64,000 nucleotides of DNA from positions 372,001 to 436,000 of the forward strand of contig NZ_JAJAWG010000001.1 in NCBI RefSeq assembly GCF_020531905.1. Reading direction: 5' to 3'. The translations under genes and the position numbers were made by a program. Numbering within the stretch: position 1 is the stretch's first letter; every line of letters begins with the position of its first letter. The stretch is from Deefgea salmonis (GTDB lineage Bacteria > Pseudomonadota > Gammaproteobacteria > Burkholderiales > Chitinibacteraceae). Below, one piece after another: positions 16,112 to 25,268 of the stretch. The notes beneath the pieces were generated by a model. That model saw only the letters and a program-made list of their open reading frames with translations, did not search any database and was not told where the DNA came from.

Positions 16112-16786
16112 CTAGCTCAATACCCCAAAGTCTAAACGCAGCGCGCGATCACAGCGCGCGGCCAAATCAGTGTCGTGCGTCACGATCACAAAGCCAGTGC
16201 CACTGTCGCGAGCCAGTTCCAGCATTAAGTCAAACACCACGTCGGCATTTTTACGATCCAAATTGCCGGTCGGCTCATCCGCCAATACGCAGGCTGGGTT
16301 CGTGACCAGCGCCCGCGCAATGGCAGCGCGTTGACGCTCGCCGCCCGATAATTCGCTCGGTTTGTGCTGGCTGCGATGACCTAGGCCGACTTTGTCGAGC
16401 ATGGCTTGTGCTTGCGCTAAGGCGGTAGCTTTATTCATTCGGCGAATCAGTAATGGCATCGCGACGTTTTCTGCAGCGGTAAATTCGGGCAGCAAATGGT
16501 GGAACTGATACACAAAGCCCAGCTGATGATTCCGCAACAATCCACGCTCGGTTTCGTTGAGCAAAAATGGATCTTGCTCTAGCAGGCGAACTTCGCCGCT
16601 AGTGGGTGAGTCAAGCGCGCCAAGGCAGTGTAGTAGGGTGGATTTGCCCGAGCCCGAAGCGCCAACAATCGCCACGATTTCGCCGCGACTGAGCTCGAAA
16701 TTTACCGCGCTTAATACCGGCGTTTGCAGTTGGCCAGAAAGATAGGTTTTGCTGAGATTTTTTGCTGAAAGAATGATGTTACTCAT
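16112..16786 (-). CDS. lolD: Lipoprotein-releasing system ATP-binding protein
   Basis: An ABC ATPase of 224 residues from ATG 16786; a longer frame to 16873 would run back into lolC and add a non-family tail. Walker A is GASGSGKST (~42-50), the signature [15 protein letters not shown] (~140), Walker [13 protein letters not shown] (~160), with the switch His in VIVTHD. The EPTGNLD form and the length are typical of LolD, which powers release of outer-membrane lipoproteins from the inner membrane through LolCE to LolA. The start overlaps the end of lolC by 8 bases, so the two are translated together. Confidence 0.93.
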   Translation of the reverse strand: MSNIILSAKNLSKTYLSGQLQTPVLSAVNFELSRGEIVAIVGASGSGKSTLLHCLGALDSPTSGEVRLLEQDPFLLNETERGLLRNHQLGFVYQFHHLLPEFTAAENVAMPLLIRRMNKATALAQAQAMLDKVGLGHRSQHKPSELSGGERQRAAIARALVTNPACVLADEPTGNLDRKNADVVFDLMLELARDSGTGFVIVTHDTDLAARCDRALRLDFGVLS

Positions 16787-18014
16787 AGCGTAGCGCCTCC
16801 GCCGGATTAACACGCGATGCACGCCAGCTTGGGTAAAGCGTTGCCAGTAGTGCCAGTAATAATGAAATGACACCGATGCTAATTACATCGTTGGCGATGA
16901 TTTTGGATGGCAACTCGGTAATTAAATACACGTCAGCCGACAGAATCTGCGCGCCAATGATTTTTTCAATAAAGGGGACGATGGTGCCAATATTGGCGGC
17001 GACCAATACGCCACCCGCGACGCCCGCCGCAGTGCCAATAAATCCCGAGATCGCACCGTTAACCAAAAATATTTTCATAATCGAAGCAGGGGACGCACCC
17101 AGTGTGCGCAAGATGGCAATGTCTGCTTGTTTGTCGGTGACCAGCATCACCAAGGTCGAAACGAGGTTAAATGCGGCAACGGCGACAATCAACGTCAAGA
17201 TAATAAACATCATGCGTTTTTCGATTTCAACGGCGCGAAAATACGTTGGATTTTCTTGACTCCAGTCGGCAATAATCAGCTCAGGTAAGGTACGATTGAT
17301 TTCTCGAGCCACTTCACGGGCTTTAAATAAGTCGTCGATTTTAAGTCGTACACCACTGACTGCATCGCCGGTGCGATACAGTTTTTGCGCGTCAACCAAG
17401 TGAATCATCGCCAAATTGGCGTCGTACGGGTAGTAGTCAGCTTTGAAAATGCCGCCAACGGTAAATTGCCGCATGCGCGGGAGTAGGCCAGCGGGGGTGA
17501 CTTGTCCTTGCGGGGTAATCAGGGTGACTTTGTCGCCCACGCCCACGCCAAGCTCTTGCGCTAAGGCCCAGCCCAGCACCACATTAAATCGACCTTGTTG
17601 CAAGGTATCTAGTCGGCCACTAACGATTTTGTCGGCCAATTCGCTGACTTTAGGCTCGAGCTCTGGGCTGATGCCGCGCACCAATACGCCTTTGACTTGG
17701 CTGCCGTTGGTAAATAAGCCTTGCCCCATTACGTAGGGCGCAGCGCCTTTGACGTGCGAGTTTTGAGCGCTGATCTGTGCTGCCGCGTGCCAGTCTTGCA
17801 GACTATTGTCGGGACTAGAGATGGTGATGTGCGAAGTCATGCCAAGCATGCGATTACGGACCTCTTCTTGAAACCCGTTCATGACCGACAACACAATAAT
17901 CAATGCCGCAACGCCAAGGGCAATCCCTAGAATTGAGACCAACGATATAAACGAAATGAAGCCATTGCGCCGCTTGGCGCGGGTGTAGCGAAGGCCAATT
18001 AATAATTCATACAT
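16779..18014 (-). CDS. lolC: Lipoprotein-releasing ABC transporter permease
   Basis: An inner-membrane permease of 411 residues from ATG 18014 (a TTG at 18020 is possible). An N-terminal membrane helix ([23 protein letters not shown], ~25-47) follows the conserved [19 protein letters not shown] large periplasmic domain (~50-265) comes next, then three C-terminal helices ([37 protein letters not shown] and [20 protein letters not shown]), ending PAEALRYE. This is the LolC/E plan; with lolD directly after it the complex sorts lipoproteins. There is only one permease gene here, so it may act as the single LolF-type homodimer, but a second copy could lie outside the window. Confidence 0.92.
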   Translation of the reverse strand: MYELLIGLRYTRAKRRNGFISFISLVSILGIALGVAALIIVLSVMNGFQEEVRNRMLGMTSHITISSPDNSLQDWHAAAQISAQNSHVKGAAPYVMGQGLFTNGSQVKGVLVRGISPELEPKVSELADKIVSGRLDTLQQGRFNVVLGWALAQELGVGVGDKVTLITPQGQVTPAGLLPRMRQFTVGGIFKADYYPYDANLAMIHLVDAQKLYRTGDAVSGVRLKIDDLFKAREVAREINRTLPELIIADWSQENPTYFRAVEIEKRMMFIILTLIVAVAAFNLVSTLVMLVTDKQADIAILRTLGASPASIMKIFLVNGAISGFIGTAAGVAGGVLVAANIGTIVPFIEKIIGAQILSADVYLITELPSKIIANDVISIGVISLLLALLATLYPSWRASRVNPAEALRYE

Positions 18015-18081
18015 GCACAAGCGACCGGTTTTTTGGTGTGGGTGGGCAGTTTACCATGTGGATGCATAATCCTCCGACAGC

Positions 18082-18107
18082 AAAAAGCCCGCTTTTGCGG
18101 GCTTTTT
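18082..18107 (-). terminator. Intrinsic terminator downstream of adhE
   Basis: AAAAAGCCCGC-TTTT-GCGGGCTTTTT: an 11-bp stem with a T-run on both strands, 22 bases after the adhE stop. It also separates lolC from adhE. Confidence 0.92.
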
Positions 18108-18128
18108 AAGGTTAGAGCAAATTATTTT

Positions 18129-20765
18129 TTATTTGCTGGCTTTGACTTCGGCAACTACGCCATATGTTTCTTTGTAAGCGCGGCCATAGAAGCTGTCGAT
18201 AAGAACTTGCTTGAGTTCGCTAATCAATGGGAAGCGTGGGTTAGCGCCGGTACATTGGTCATCAAACGCTTCTTCCGCAATACGGTCAACGCGCGCCATA
18301 AAGTCAGCTTCGTTCACGCCTGCCTCTTTGATCGACATTGGAATGTTCAACACTTGTTTGAGTTCATCCACCCAAGCAATCAAGTTTTCCAATTTTTGGT
18401 CATCATTTTTGCCAGCAAGACCCAAATGCTCAGCGATATCAGCATAACGGCACTTGGCTTGCGGACGATCGTATTGGCTAAATGCAGTTTGTTTCGTCGG
18501 AATGTCCACCGCATTGTAACGAATCACGTTGCTGATCAACAAAGCGTTGGCTAAACCGTGCGCCAGGTGGAATTCAGCACCCAATTTGTGCGCCATTGAG
18601 TGACAAACACCCAAGAAAGCATTGGCAAATGACATGCCGGCGATCGTTGCCGCATTGTGAACTTGCTCACGCGCCTTAGGGTCGTTCGCGCCATTGATGT
18701 ATGACGATGGCAGGTATTGCTTGAGTAATTTGAGCGCTTGCAGGGCATGCGGATCAGAGAACTCGTTGGCCAATACCGATACGTACGCTTCCAGTGCATG
18801 CGTTACCGCATCAATACCACCAAAAGCAGTCAACGATTTTGGCATATTCATCACCAAGTTTGAATCGATGATGGCCATGTTTGGCGTGAGTTCGTAATCG
18901 GCGATTGGGTATTTCATGCCAGTTACTTCATCGGTTACCACTGCAAATGGCGTTACTTCTGAGCCAGTGCCTGAAGTGGTTGGGATGGCAATCAATTCAG
19001 CTTTAATGCCCATTTTTGGGAAGGTGTAAATGCGTTTACGGATGTCCATAAAGCGCAGCGCCAAATCTTCAAAATGAACTTCTGGGTGCTCGTACATGAC
19101 CCACATGATTTTTGCTGCATCCATTGGCGAGCCGCCACCGAGTGCAATAATGACATCCGGTTTGAAGTTATTGAGCATCGCCACGCCTTTGCGAACAACG
19201 GCCAAGGTTGGGTCGGCCTCTACTTCGTGGAATACTTCAACTTCGAGGCCTTGTTGTTTTAGTACGCGGATGGTTTCATCACACATGCCGTTATTGAACA
19301 AGAAATGATCGGTAACGATGGCTGCGCGTTTTTTGCTGCCGCCCAATTCTTTCAGTGCAATCGACAAGCTGCCACGACGGAAGTAAATGCTTTTTGGAAG
19401 TTTGTGCCACAACATGTTTTCAGCTCGCTTCGCAACAGTTTTCTTGTTGAGTAAATGTTTTGGTCCCACGTTTTCTGAGATCGAATTGCCGCCCCATGAG
19501 CCACAACCCAAAGTCAGCGATGGCGCTAATTTAAAGTTGTACAGGTCACCAATACCGCCTTGTGATGAAGGCGTGTTGATCAAGATGCGGGCGGTTTTCA
19601 TTTTGTCGCCAAAATAAGCGATGCGTTCAGTTTGCAAATCTTGATCGGTATAGAGCGATGAAGTGTGACCAATGCCGCCCAAAGCCACCAAAGCTTCGGC
19701 TTTGGATACTGCGTCAAAAAAGTCTTTGGCGCGATACATGGCCAAAGTAGGGGAGAGCTTCTCGTGTGCGAATTCTTCTTCCTCGCCAACCGAAGTCACT
19801 TCACCGATCAATACTTTGGTGTATGCAGGTACTTTAATGCCGGCCATGTCCGCAATTTTGATGGCGGATTGACCCACGATGTTGGCGTTTAAGCCGCCAT
19901 TCACCAAGATCACTTTGCGAACCGCTTCGGTTTCTTTTTTGCTTAAGATGTAGCCGCCGTTTTGGTTAAAGCGTTCTTTAACTTGTTCGTAGATGCTGTC
20001 TACAACAATGACTGACTGTTCTGAAGCACAAACCACACCGTTGTCGAATGTTTTTGACATTAAGATGGAAGCTACTGCACGTTTGATGTCGGCAGTTTCA
20101 TCAATAACCACTGGGGTATTGCCCGCACCGACACCAATGGCGGGCTTGCCAGAGCTATACGCTGCTTTCACCATGCCGGGGCCGCCGGTCGCCAAGATTA
20201 AGTTCAGATCTGGGTGTTTCATTAGGTGGTTTGACAATTCAACCGTAGGTTCGTCGATCCAGCCAATAATGTCACGCGGCGCACCAGCGGCAACAGCCGC
20301 TTCGAGCACGATGCGTGCGGCAGCGCAAGTCGATTTACGTGCGCGTGGGTGTGGGCTAAATACGATACCGTTGCGGGTTTTCAAAGAAATCAAAGCTTTG
20401 AAAATCGCGGTAGACGTTGGATTGGTCGTTGGTACGATGCCGCAAATAATACCGATTGGCTCGGCAATCGTCATGGTGCCGAAAGCATCGTCGGTAGACA
20501 GGATGCCGCAAGTCTTTTCGTCTTTGTAGGCATTGTAAATATATTCAGAGGCAAAGTGATTCTTGATTACTTTGTCTTCAACAATCCCCATGCCAGTTTC
20601 TGCAACGGCCATTTTAGACAGTGGCAAACGCGCATCTGCAGCAGCCAAGGCAGCGACACGGAAGATTTCGTCGACTTGCTCTTGTGAGTACGTGGCAAAA
20701 AGTTGCTGAGCTTTTTTAACCCGAGCGACCAGTGCATCAAGTTCTTGTACATTAGTAACTGTCAT
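18129..20765 (-). CDS. adhE: Bifunctional acetaldehyde-CoA/alcohol dehydrogenase
   Basis: An 878-residue fusion enzyme that turns acetyl-CoA to acetaldehyde and then ethanol with two NADH, the fermentative ethanol route. The N-terminal aldehyde dehydrogenase domain (~1-440) keeps the catalytic Cys246 in DNGVVCASEQ, the same number as in E. coli AdhE. The C-terminal iron alcohol dehydrogenase domain (~450-878) has the cofactor loop ALGGGSPMDAAK and iron-binding His in AMAHKLGAEFHLAHGLANA. Such proteins form spirosomes. A good ribosome site, GGAGATCCTC, precedes the ATG. It suggests a facultatively anaerobic lifestyle. A candidate FNR-type box lies upstream. Confidence 0.97.
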   Translation of the reverse strand: MTVTNVQELDALVARVKKAQQLFATYSQEQVDEIFRVAALAAADARLPLSKMAVAETGMGIVEDKVIKNHFASEYIYNAYKDEKTCGILSTDDAFGTMTIAEPIGIICGIVPTTNPTSTAIFKALISLKTRNGIVFSPHPRARKSTCAAARIVLEAAVAAGAPRDIIGWIDEPTVELSNHLMKHPDLNLILATGGPGMVKAAYSSGKPAIGVGAGNTPVVIDETADIKRAVASILMSKTFDNGVVCASEQSVIVVDSIYEQVKERFNQNGGYILSKKETEAVRKVILVNGGLNANIVGQSAIKIADMAGIKVPAYTKVLIGEVTSVGEEEEFAHEKLSPTLAMYRAKDFFDAVSKAEALVALGGIGHTSSLYTDQDLQTERIAYFGDKMKTARILINTPSSQGGIGDLYNFKLAPSLTLGCGSWGGNSISENVGPKHLLNKKTVAKRAENMLWHKLPKSIYFRRGSLSIALKELGGSKKRAAIVTDHFLFNNGMCDETIRVLKQQGLEVEVFHEVEADPTLAVVRKGVAMLNNFKPDVIIALGGGSPMDAAKIMWVMYEHPEVHFEDLALRFMDIRKRIYTFPKMGIKAELIAIPTTSGTGSEVTPFAVVTDEVTGMKYPIADYELTPNMAIIDSNLVMNMPKSLTAFGGIDAVTHALEAYVSVLANEFSDPHALQALKLLKQYLPSSYINGANDPKAREQVHNAATIAGMSFANAFLGVCHSMAHKLGAEFHLAHGLANALLISNVIRYNAVDIPTKQTAFSQYDRPQAKCRYADIAEHLGLAGKNDDQKLENLIAWVDELKQVLNIPMSIKEAGVNEADFMARVDRIAEEAFDDQCTGANPRFPLISELKQVLIDSFYGRAYKETYGVVAEVKASK

Positions 20766-21139
20766 GAGGATCTCCGTATATTTCAGTGAGTGTTGGTATT
20801 TCTATAAATTATGCACTGATTTTAATTACCAGGCAGTAAAGCTTTGCCGCATTAATTTTGTATATCGAGCAACTAAACCAACTCAACAAAACAACATATA
20901 GCTTGCTGCGGCAGGAATATCTATGCCGCTAGAGTAAACGCCTATTGGCAGCACATATTTGATATATGTCATGTTTTCTGCTTTGCCTCTGCTTATATTC
21001 GCATAATGTATATTATGTAAAGTAAAGTAGTGATGACTATCCAGAGTCGCATAAGCGTTGGGTTTGTTGTTTTTTGTCGTGTATTCCTTTGTTGGTACGT
21101 ACCTTGTAATTGCTCACTCAACTCCCCTTCGTGGGCAAA
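20766..21139. other. Intergenic region with the adhE promoter, 374 bp
   Basis: No gene is recognised. The stretch is AT-rich and holds the adhE control region, with an FNR-like box (20959-20972) and an inverted repeat GCGGCA-N10-TGCCGC (20908-20929). A small open frame at about 21058-21249 on the plus strand has no family pattern or ribosome site and overlaps the next gene. Confidence 0.5.
20908..20972 (-). promoter_or_regulatory. Candidate FNR/Anr-activated promoter of adhE
   Basis: On the minus strand, ATGACATATATCAA (20959-20972) matches the FNR consensus TTGAT-N4-ATCAA at 8 of 10 positions. If it acts as a class II site centred at -41.5, the start would fall near 20924 and the -10 at 20931-20936, which reads TACTCT (T, A and last T conserved). 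The dyad GCGGCA/TGCCGC (20908-20929) would overlap the start point and could be an operator. All inferred. Confidence 0.35.
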
Positions 21140-21862
21140 TTAAGCATCAAAACAATCGTTGTGCCAGATTTGGCTTAGGTGTCTATATTCATCGCGCAAG
21201 TATTGCGTTGAATTCGCGCGTTGCTGTTCGCGAATTCGTTCGCGAGTAGCTGCAATATTTTTACAGTGCGGTGAGTCGCGCTTTGATTCGTGATTGATTC
21301 GCGCAATCGCTGGGCTGTAGGGTTCGGGCGATGTATTGTCTGCGCTGGCTTGAAATGCGTCGGCGCTAGAATGCTGCAATTGAGCTTGGGTTAAGACCTT
21401 GATCGGCGTTAAGCCGTCATCTGAACAATTACTTGCTTGATAAACAATGCGGCCTTCGGCAGAAAGACATTTCACCACTTGCGCCGAGTTTGCGGATTCT
21501 GACGGGTAACCGTTGGTCACTATTGTGCGATCAGATGGATTCGCGTACTGAATTTCCAATGTCGAGTCTGAATCTTGTGTATTTTCAGTGTAAGCATTTA
21601 AGGCTTTGCGATTGGCGGCGATGATTTTACGGTTAGCGTCATCAATTGCCTCGCCCTTTTGTGCTTGCTCGGCCAGATATTTTGCGTCGTCACGAATGAA
21701 CTCAATCTTATTGCCGTCGATTAAAAATGTGTAGTGCGGCAAAGCACCCGCGCGATAAGCACCAAACAACACCGCACTCAATATGCAGAAAAATACAGCC
21801 AGCGGTAAAGTTCGACTGGGTTTGATTGCCTCGTCATCCATTCTGTCATCGGTGTAGTTCAT
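21140..21862 (-). CDS. Membrane-anchored hypothetical protein with DUF4124-like segment
   Basis: Not recognised as a named family. From ATG 21862 it has 240 residues; ATG 21901 (preceded by TAAGG) is an equal alternative. One membrane helix, LPLAVFFCILSAVLFGAYRAGAL (~20-42), follows a charged N-terminus, so the rest probably faces the periplasm. A segment around residue 150 (VVKCLSAEGRIVYQASNCSDDG) has two cysteines and looks like the DUF4124 pattern of small envelope proteins. The C-terminal region is basic and helical (CKNIAATRERIREQQRA). It is transcribed away from rlmG and stands alone. Confidence 0.6.
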   Translation of the reverse strand: MNYTDDRMDDEAIKPSRTLPLAVFFCILSAVLFGAYRAGALPHYTFLIDGNKIEFIRDDAKYLAEQAQKGEAIDDANRKIIAANRKALNAYTENTQDSDSTLEIQYANPSDRTIVTNGYPSESANSAQVVKCLSAEGRIVYQASNCSDDGLTPIKVLTQAQLQHSSADAFQASADNTSPEPYSPAIARINHESKRDSPHCKNIAATRERIREQQRANSTQYLRDEYRHLSQIWHNDCFDA

Positions 21863-22047
21863 TGTTGGTTTGCCTATCAAAGAGAAATGCGATTTCGCCA
21901 TAGCCTTACATAAATACGCAGGGATGGCCACCGCCAATCAAAGGGTTGGTGGGTTGTGGCGCAGCGATGCGGCAGGTTTTATGTTGAGCTGTTAGAATTG
22001 CACCTCGAACAAGATCGTTTGATTTATAGCTTTTAAAAGAAAACTTA

Positions 22048-23130
22048 ATGTCTACTGATTTACTGTCTTTCGCGTCGTTTGATGCGCTCAATTTACAACG
22101 CTACCCTGCTAAACACGCGAAAGACTTACAGGCGTGGGATGCGGCGGATTCTTATTTGGCGGGCTTTCTGGAAAAAGACGCTGCACTGGTGTTGCTTAAT
22201 GATGGTTTTGGCGCGTTACACGCGATGGCGATTCAGTGTGGGGTTGCTGCTGTTTTTCATATTAATGATTCGTGGTGTTCGCGGCATGCGATCGAACACA
22301 ACACCCGCGCAGATTGGATTGATTATGTCGACCAAAGCGTGACTTGCGCCATGGTGAAGCTGCCCAAGTCGCTGTCGATGCTTGAGGCGCAGCTGCTACA
22401 GTTGGCCAATGGCTTGGTTGCGCCGATAACGATTTACTTCTCTGGTATGCAAAAGCACGTTAGTAATGGGCATTTAGCACTCATTAAAAAATACTGTGAC
22501 GATGTTGAATACTTGCCAACGGTGCGCAAGGCCCGTATGTATCGGGCTTGTCTGCGACCCAGCAAGGAGAAGCTATTGCCTTATAGTCAGCAGGTATCTG
22601 AGCTTGGCTTGGTGTTGCAGAATGTGGCGGGTGTTTTTGCTGAGCAAAAGATAGATATTGGATCGCGATTTTTTATTGAGCATTTTTCGCAGCTGCCCTC
22701 AGTCAAAACAGTGGCCGATGTCGGTTGCGGCAATGGTCTGCTGTCTTTGGCTTATCATCGACGCCATCCGGATGCTGCCTTGTATTTATACGATGAATCC
22801 AAGGCGGCTATTGAGTCAGCAAGATTGAGTTTTGAGCGCAATTGCCCGCAGGCTGTGGTGCAAATTGTGCATGGTGATGGTTTGGCGAATGTGACGCAGT
22901 CATTTGATTTGATTTTAATTAACCCCCCTTTTCATCAGCAAAATACCATTACCACCGACATCGCAGTCAGTATGTTTACGCAAGCCAAGCGATGCATGCA
23001 TGCCGACACTGAATTATGGGTGGTCGCGAATCGCCACTTGGATTATCAGGCGGATCTAAAAAAGCAGTTTCGCCGAGTGAGCGTCATGGCACAAAATGCA
23101 AAGTTTGTGATTTTAAAAGTGATGCGTTAG
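22048..23130 (+). CDS. rlmG: 23S rRNA (guanine-N2)-methyltransferase RlmG-like
   Basis: A 360-residue protein with the two-domain plan of RsmC/RlmG enzymes: a degenerate N-terminal methyltransferase fold (~1-190, with LPKSLSMLEAQLLQLANGL) and an active C-terminal one. The C-terminal SAM site is VADVGCGNGLLSLAYHRRHP (~228-247), and the catalytic motif for exocyclic amino methylation is LILINPPFHQ (~293-302). Length and the PKSLSMLE motif favour RlmG, which methylates G1835 in 23S rRNA, over RsmC (16S G1207). Assignment between the two is likely but not certain. Only a weak ribosome site (AAAAGAAAAC) is seen. Confidence 0.85.
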   Translation: MSTDLLSFASFDALNLQRYPAKHAKDLQAWDAADSYLAGFLEKDAALVLLNDGFGALHAMAIQCGVAAVFHINDSWCSRHAIEHNTRADWIDYVDQSVTCAMVKLPKSLSMLEAQLLQLANGLVAPITIYFSGMQKHVSNGHLALIKKYCDDVEYLPTVRKARMYRACLRPSKEKLLPYSQQVSELGLVLQNVAGVFAEQKIDIGSRFFIEHFSQLPSVKTVADVGCGNGLLSLAYHRRHPDAALYLYDESKAAIESARLSFERNCPQAVVQIVHGDGLANVTQSFDLILINPPFHQQNTITTDIAVSMFTQAKRCMHADTELWVVANRHLDYQADLKKQFRRVSVMAQNAKFVILKVMR

Positions 23131-23187
23131 GAGTTGGTGTTGCAGGTGGTAATTTTTTAGTTAAAGCCAATCTAAGGTCGTCACCTA

Positions 23188-23216
23188 TTGTCTGAATGTA
23201 CGTTCTGCAGGATAAT
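23188..23216 (+). promoter_or_regulatory. Promoter with candidate LexA operator for the small RHH-like gene
   Basis: TTGTCT (23188-23193), 17 bases, GATAAT (23211-23216). The spacer starts with GAATGTACGTTC (23194-23205), which fits GAAY-N4-GTTC. The same operator pattern sits in the spacer of the lexA promoter. The inferred start lies about 25 bases before the ATG at 23248. Confidence 0.6.
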
Positions 23217-23247
23217 AGAGCGCCATAAATTCGCGACATGTCACACT

Positions 23248-23541
23248 ATGAAGCACCCTAGCGATCAGCATACGCTTGAACTCCCTGAAATTCCTTTGTT
23301 AAAGAAACGCGGTCGTCCAGCAATCCATGGTAAGCCGATGAGTGCCGCCGAGCGAAAGCGCCGCTCGCGCTCGATGCAGGTCGGCCGCGCTACGCGCGAT
23401 CACAATCAGCGTTTGCCTAAAGCGCTCTCGGTCGAAATTGACGCGAGTTTGCATCAACGTCTAAAACGATATTGCGAAGCCAATTGCATGACGCAGATCG
23501 AAGCTTTAGAGCAATTAATTCAAACTTTGCCCGAGGTTTAG
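23248..23541 (+). CDS. Small AT-hook/ribbon-helix-helix-like protein (YbfE-like)
   Basis: A 97-residue protein from ATG 23248. A longer frame begins at TTG 23188, but that codon is inside the promoter -35, so the ATG is preferred. Residues 19-42 are basic (LLKKRGRPAIHGKPMSAAER), with an RGRP AT-hook core. Residues ~58-95 (ALSVEIDASLHQRLKRYCEA, then NCMTQIEALEQLIQTL) look like a ribbon-helix-helix or CopB-type strand-helix-helix. It resembles E. coli YbfE, a small LexA-regulated protein of unknown role, and the candidate LexA operator upstream agrees with that. It converges on dusC, with 4 bases of overlap. Confidence 0.65.
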   Translation: MKHPSDQHTLELPEIPLLKKRGRPAIHGKPMSAAERKRRSRSMQVGRATRDHNQRLPKALSVEIDASLHQRLKRYCEANCMTQIEALEQLIQTLPEV

Positions 23542-24479
23542 TCGACAATTCGCACGAGCGCCGGGCAGGCCTGCTCGAGCTCTTCGGGTAAATTCAAAGT
23601 GCGAATTTGCTGAAATAAAGCCTCAGCTTCTGGGTAATGCTTACGTAGATAGTTGAGCCACTGCTTGACCCTGCCGGCCTGATATTTTGGGTAGCAATGC
23701 GTTAAAACTTGCTGCCAGAACACCAAAAACAACGGCTGCAATTCTAGCCAGCTTAGTGCGCGCCCCAGTTTGGCTTCTAAAGCCAGACCTGGATTGGCGA
23801 CAATGCCCCGCCCCAGCATGATGTCGTCGCACCCTGAGACTTGTTGACAACGTTTAAAGTCTGCCAACGTCCATATTTCGCCATTCGCTACGACAGGGAT
23901 GGCGACATTTGCTTTGATGGCTGCAATCCATTCCCAGTAAGCAGGCGGTTTATAGCCATCGGTTTTTGTACGGGCATGAACCACAACTTCGGCGGCACCG
24001 GCGCTGGCAATCGCTTGAGCACAATCAATCGCTTGGGATGTATCTTCATAGCCAAGGCGCATTTTGGCGGTTACAGGAATATACCCCGGCGTAGCTTGGC
24101 GAACCGCATTCACAATTTGATATATCACTTCCGGTTCTTTTAATAAAATAGCGCCGCCGCGATGCCGGTTGACGGTTTTGGCTGGGCAGCCGAAATTTAA
24201 ATCAATACCGTATGGCTTGAGTTCCGCCAGCTTGGCGGCATTTTCTGCTAGGCATTGTGCGTCTGAGCCCAAAAGTTGCACACGCACCGGTACGCCGCTG
24301 TGGGTATGGCTCTGGGTGCTGAGTTCGGGGGCAATTCTTTGAAAGGTACGGTGCGGCAATACGCTGCCACTAACACGAACGAACTCAGTGACGCAGAGAT
24401 CGATCCCGCCAGCGCGAGTCAAAACGTCGCGTAGTACACAGTCCAACAGCCCTTCCATGGGCGCTAATAAAATCCGCAC
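23538..24479 (-). CDS. dusC: tRNA-dihydrouridine(16) synthase
   Basis: A flavoenzyme that reduces uridine 16 in tRNA to dihydrouridine. The start is set at GTG 24479, which gives VRILLAPMEGLLD, matching the usual DusC N-terminus and a 313-residue protein. Longer frames to 24635 would read through the lexA promoter. The FMN barrel shows LCVTEFVRVS, DLNFGCPAKTVNRHRGGAILL with the catalytic Cys (~99), VTAKMRLGYED and VVHARTKTDGY; NGEIW near residue 190 and DDIMLGRG bind phosphate. DusC is favoured over DusA/B by EFVRV and the length. It is divergent from lexA. Confidence 0.92.
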   Translation of the reverse strand: MRILLAPMEGLLDCVLRDVLTRAGGIDLCVTEFVRVSGSVLPHRTFQRIAPELSTQSHTHSGVPVRVQLLGSDAQCLAENAAKLAELKPYGIDLNFGCPAKTVNRHRGGAILLKEPEVIYQIVNAVRQATPGYIPVTAKMRLGYEDTSQAIDCAQAIASAGAAEVVVHARTKTDGYKPPAYWEWIAAIKANVAIPVVANGEIWTLADFKRCQQVSGCDDIMLGRGIVANPGLALEAKLGRALSWLELQPLFLVFWQQVLTHCYPKYQAGRVKQWLNYLRKHYPEAEALFQQIRTLNLPEELEQACPALVRIVD

Positions 24480-24561
24480 GGCAAACTCAAGCAATAAAAT
24501 AAAGTGCCATTGTAATCGACTGCCGCCCTGCTTGTGTACGCTAGTTACACGCCCTTCTGGC

Positions 24562-24590
24562 TTGACATTAGAACGAACGTTCAATACGCT
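24562..24590 (+). promoter_or_regulatory. lexA promoter with GAAC-N4-GTTC operator
   Basis: A perfect -35 TTGACA (24562-24567), a 17-base spacer, and TACGCT (24585-24590). The spacer contains GAACGAACGTTC (24571-24582), a GAAC-N4-GTTC dyad resembling the Gram-positive LexA box more than the E. coli CTGT-N8-ACAG. This position would block RNA polymerase, as expected for LexA autorepression. Confidence 0.7.
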
Positions 24591-24621
24591 ATAGGGATAT
24601 ATCGAAACTAAGAGGTGCCCG

Positions 24622-25209
24622 ATGGCCAACCCCAATCGTGATGCAGAATATCTGGGTAAACTGCAAGACTATTACGCGGATTATCGCAATATCCCCTCGT
24701 ATTCGGCCATTGGCGAGCTATTAGGCATGGCCTCAAAATCGGCAGTGTCCGCATTGGTTAAGCGCTTGACGTTGGCGGGCTTTATTGAGGTTACGCCAGA
24801 CAAGCGCTTGGCGCCCACTAAGCGTTTTTTTGAGCGCGAATTAGCGGATTTTAACTTGCCAGCTGGTTTGCCCGCTGCGGCCAATGACGCGATGAGCGAA
24901 GCTATTTCACTGGATGAATTTTTGATGCCCCGCCCGGCGTCGTCCATTTTGGTGAAAATCAAAGGCGACTCAATGATGGAGGCCGGCATTTTTGATGGTG
25001 ATATTGCCGTGGTCGAAAAGCGCCATGCCGCCTTAGTGGGTGATATTGTTGTGGCCATTGTTGATAATGAATACACGCTAAAAGAACTGGGCAAAGACAA
25101 ATCGGGTTACTTCTTGATTCCGCACAATGCCGATTACAGCATCATTCGCCCAGAAGCGAGTTTGGAAATTTTTGGGGTGATGGTCGGTTTGGTGCGTAAA
25201 TACCGATAA
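24622..25209 (+). CDS. lexA: LexA-type SOS repressor
   Basis: A 195-residue repressor-protease. The N-terminal winged helix (~7-66) has [20 protein letters not shown] and [20 protein letters not shown]. The C-terminal S24 domain keeps the self-cleavage set: Ala81-Gly82 (LPAGLP) as scissile bond, Ser117 in [10 protein letters not shown] as nucleophile, and Lys154 in EYTLKELG as general base. On DNA damage RecA would trigger cleavage and free SOS genes. The N-terminus differs from the E. coli type, which agrees with the unusual operator. AAGAGGTGCCCG precedes the ATG. Confidence 0.9.
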   Translation: MANPNRDAEYLGKLQDYYADYRNIPSYSAIGELLGMASKSAVSALVKRLTLAGFIEVTPDKRLAPTKRFFERELADFNLPAGLPAAANDAMSEAISLDEFLMPRPASSILVKIKGDSMMEAGIFDGDIAVVEKRHAALVGDIVVAIVDNEYTLKELGKDKSGYFLIPHNADYSIIRPEASLEIFGVMVGLVRKYR

Positions 25210-25268
25210 AATGCCGCTTCAGATCAGTTAGTGACAAAGACCATTTAACCTATCTTGGATGCAAAGCA

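Noticed and set aside
16112-16873. LolD start at 16873
   Set aside because: The added 29 residues are read from within lolC and lack the family pattern; ATG 16786 gives the normal N-terminus.
23538-24635. DusC start at 24635
   Set aside because: It would run across the lexA promoter and start. GTG 24479 gives the standard VRILLAPMEG opening.
25210-25268. preQ1 riboswitch before queF
   Set aside because: The 59-base gap has neither the hairpin nor the A-rich tail of that riboswitch.
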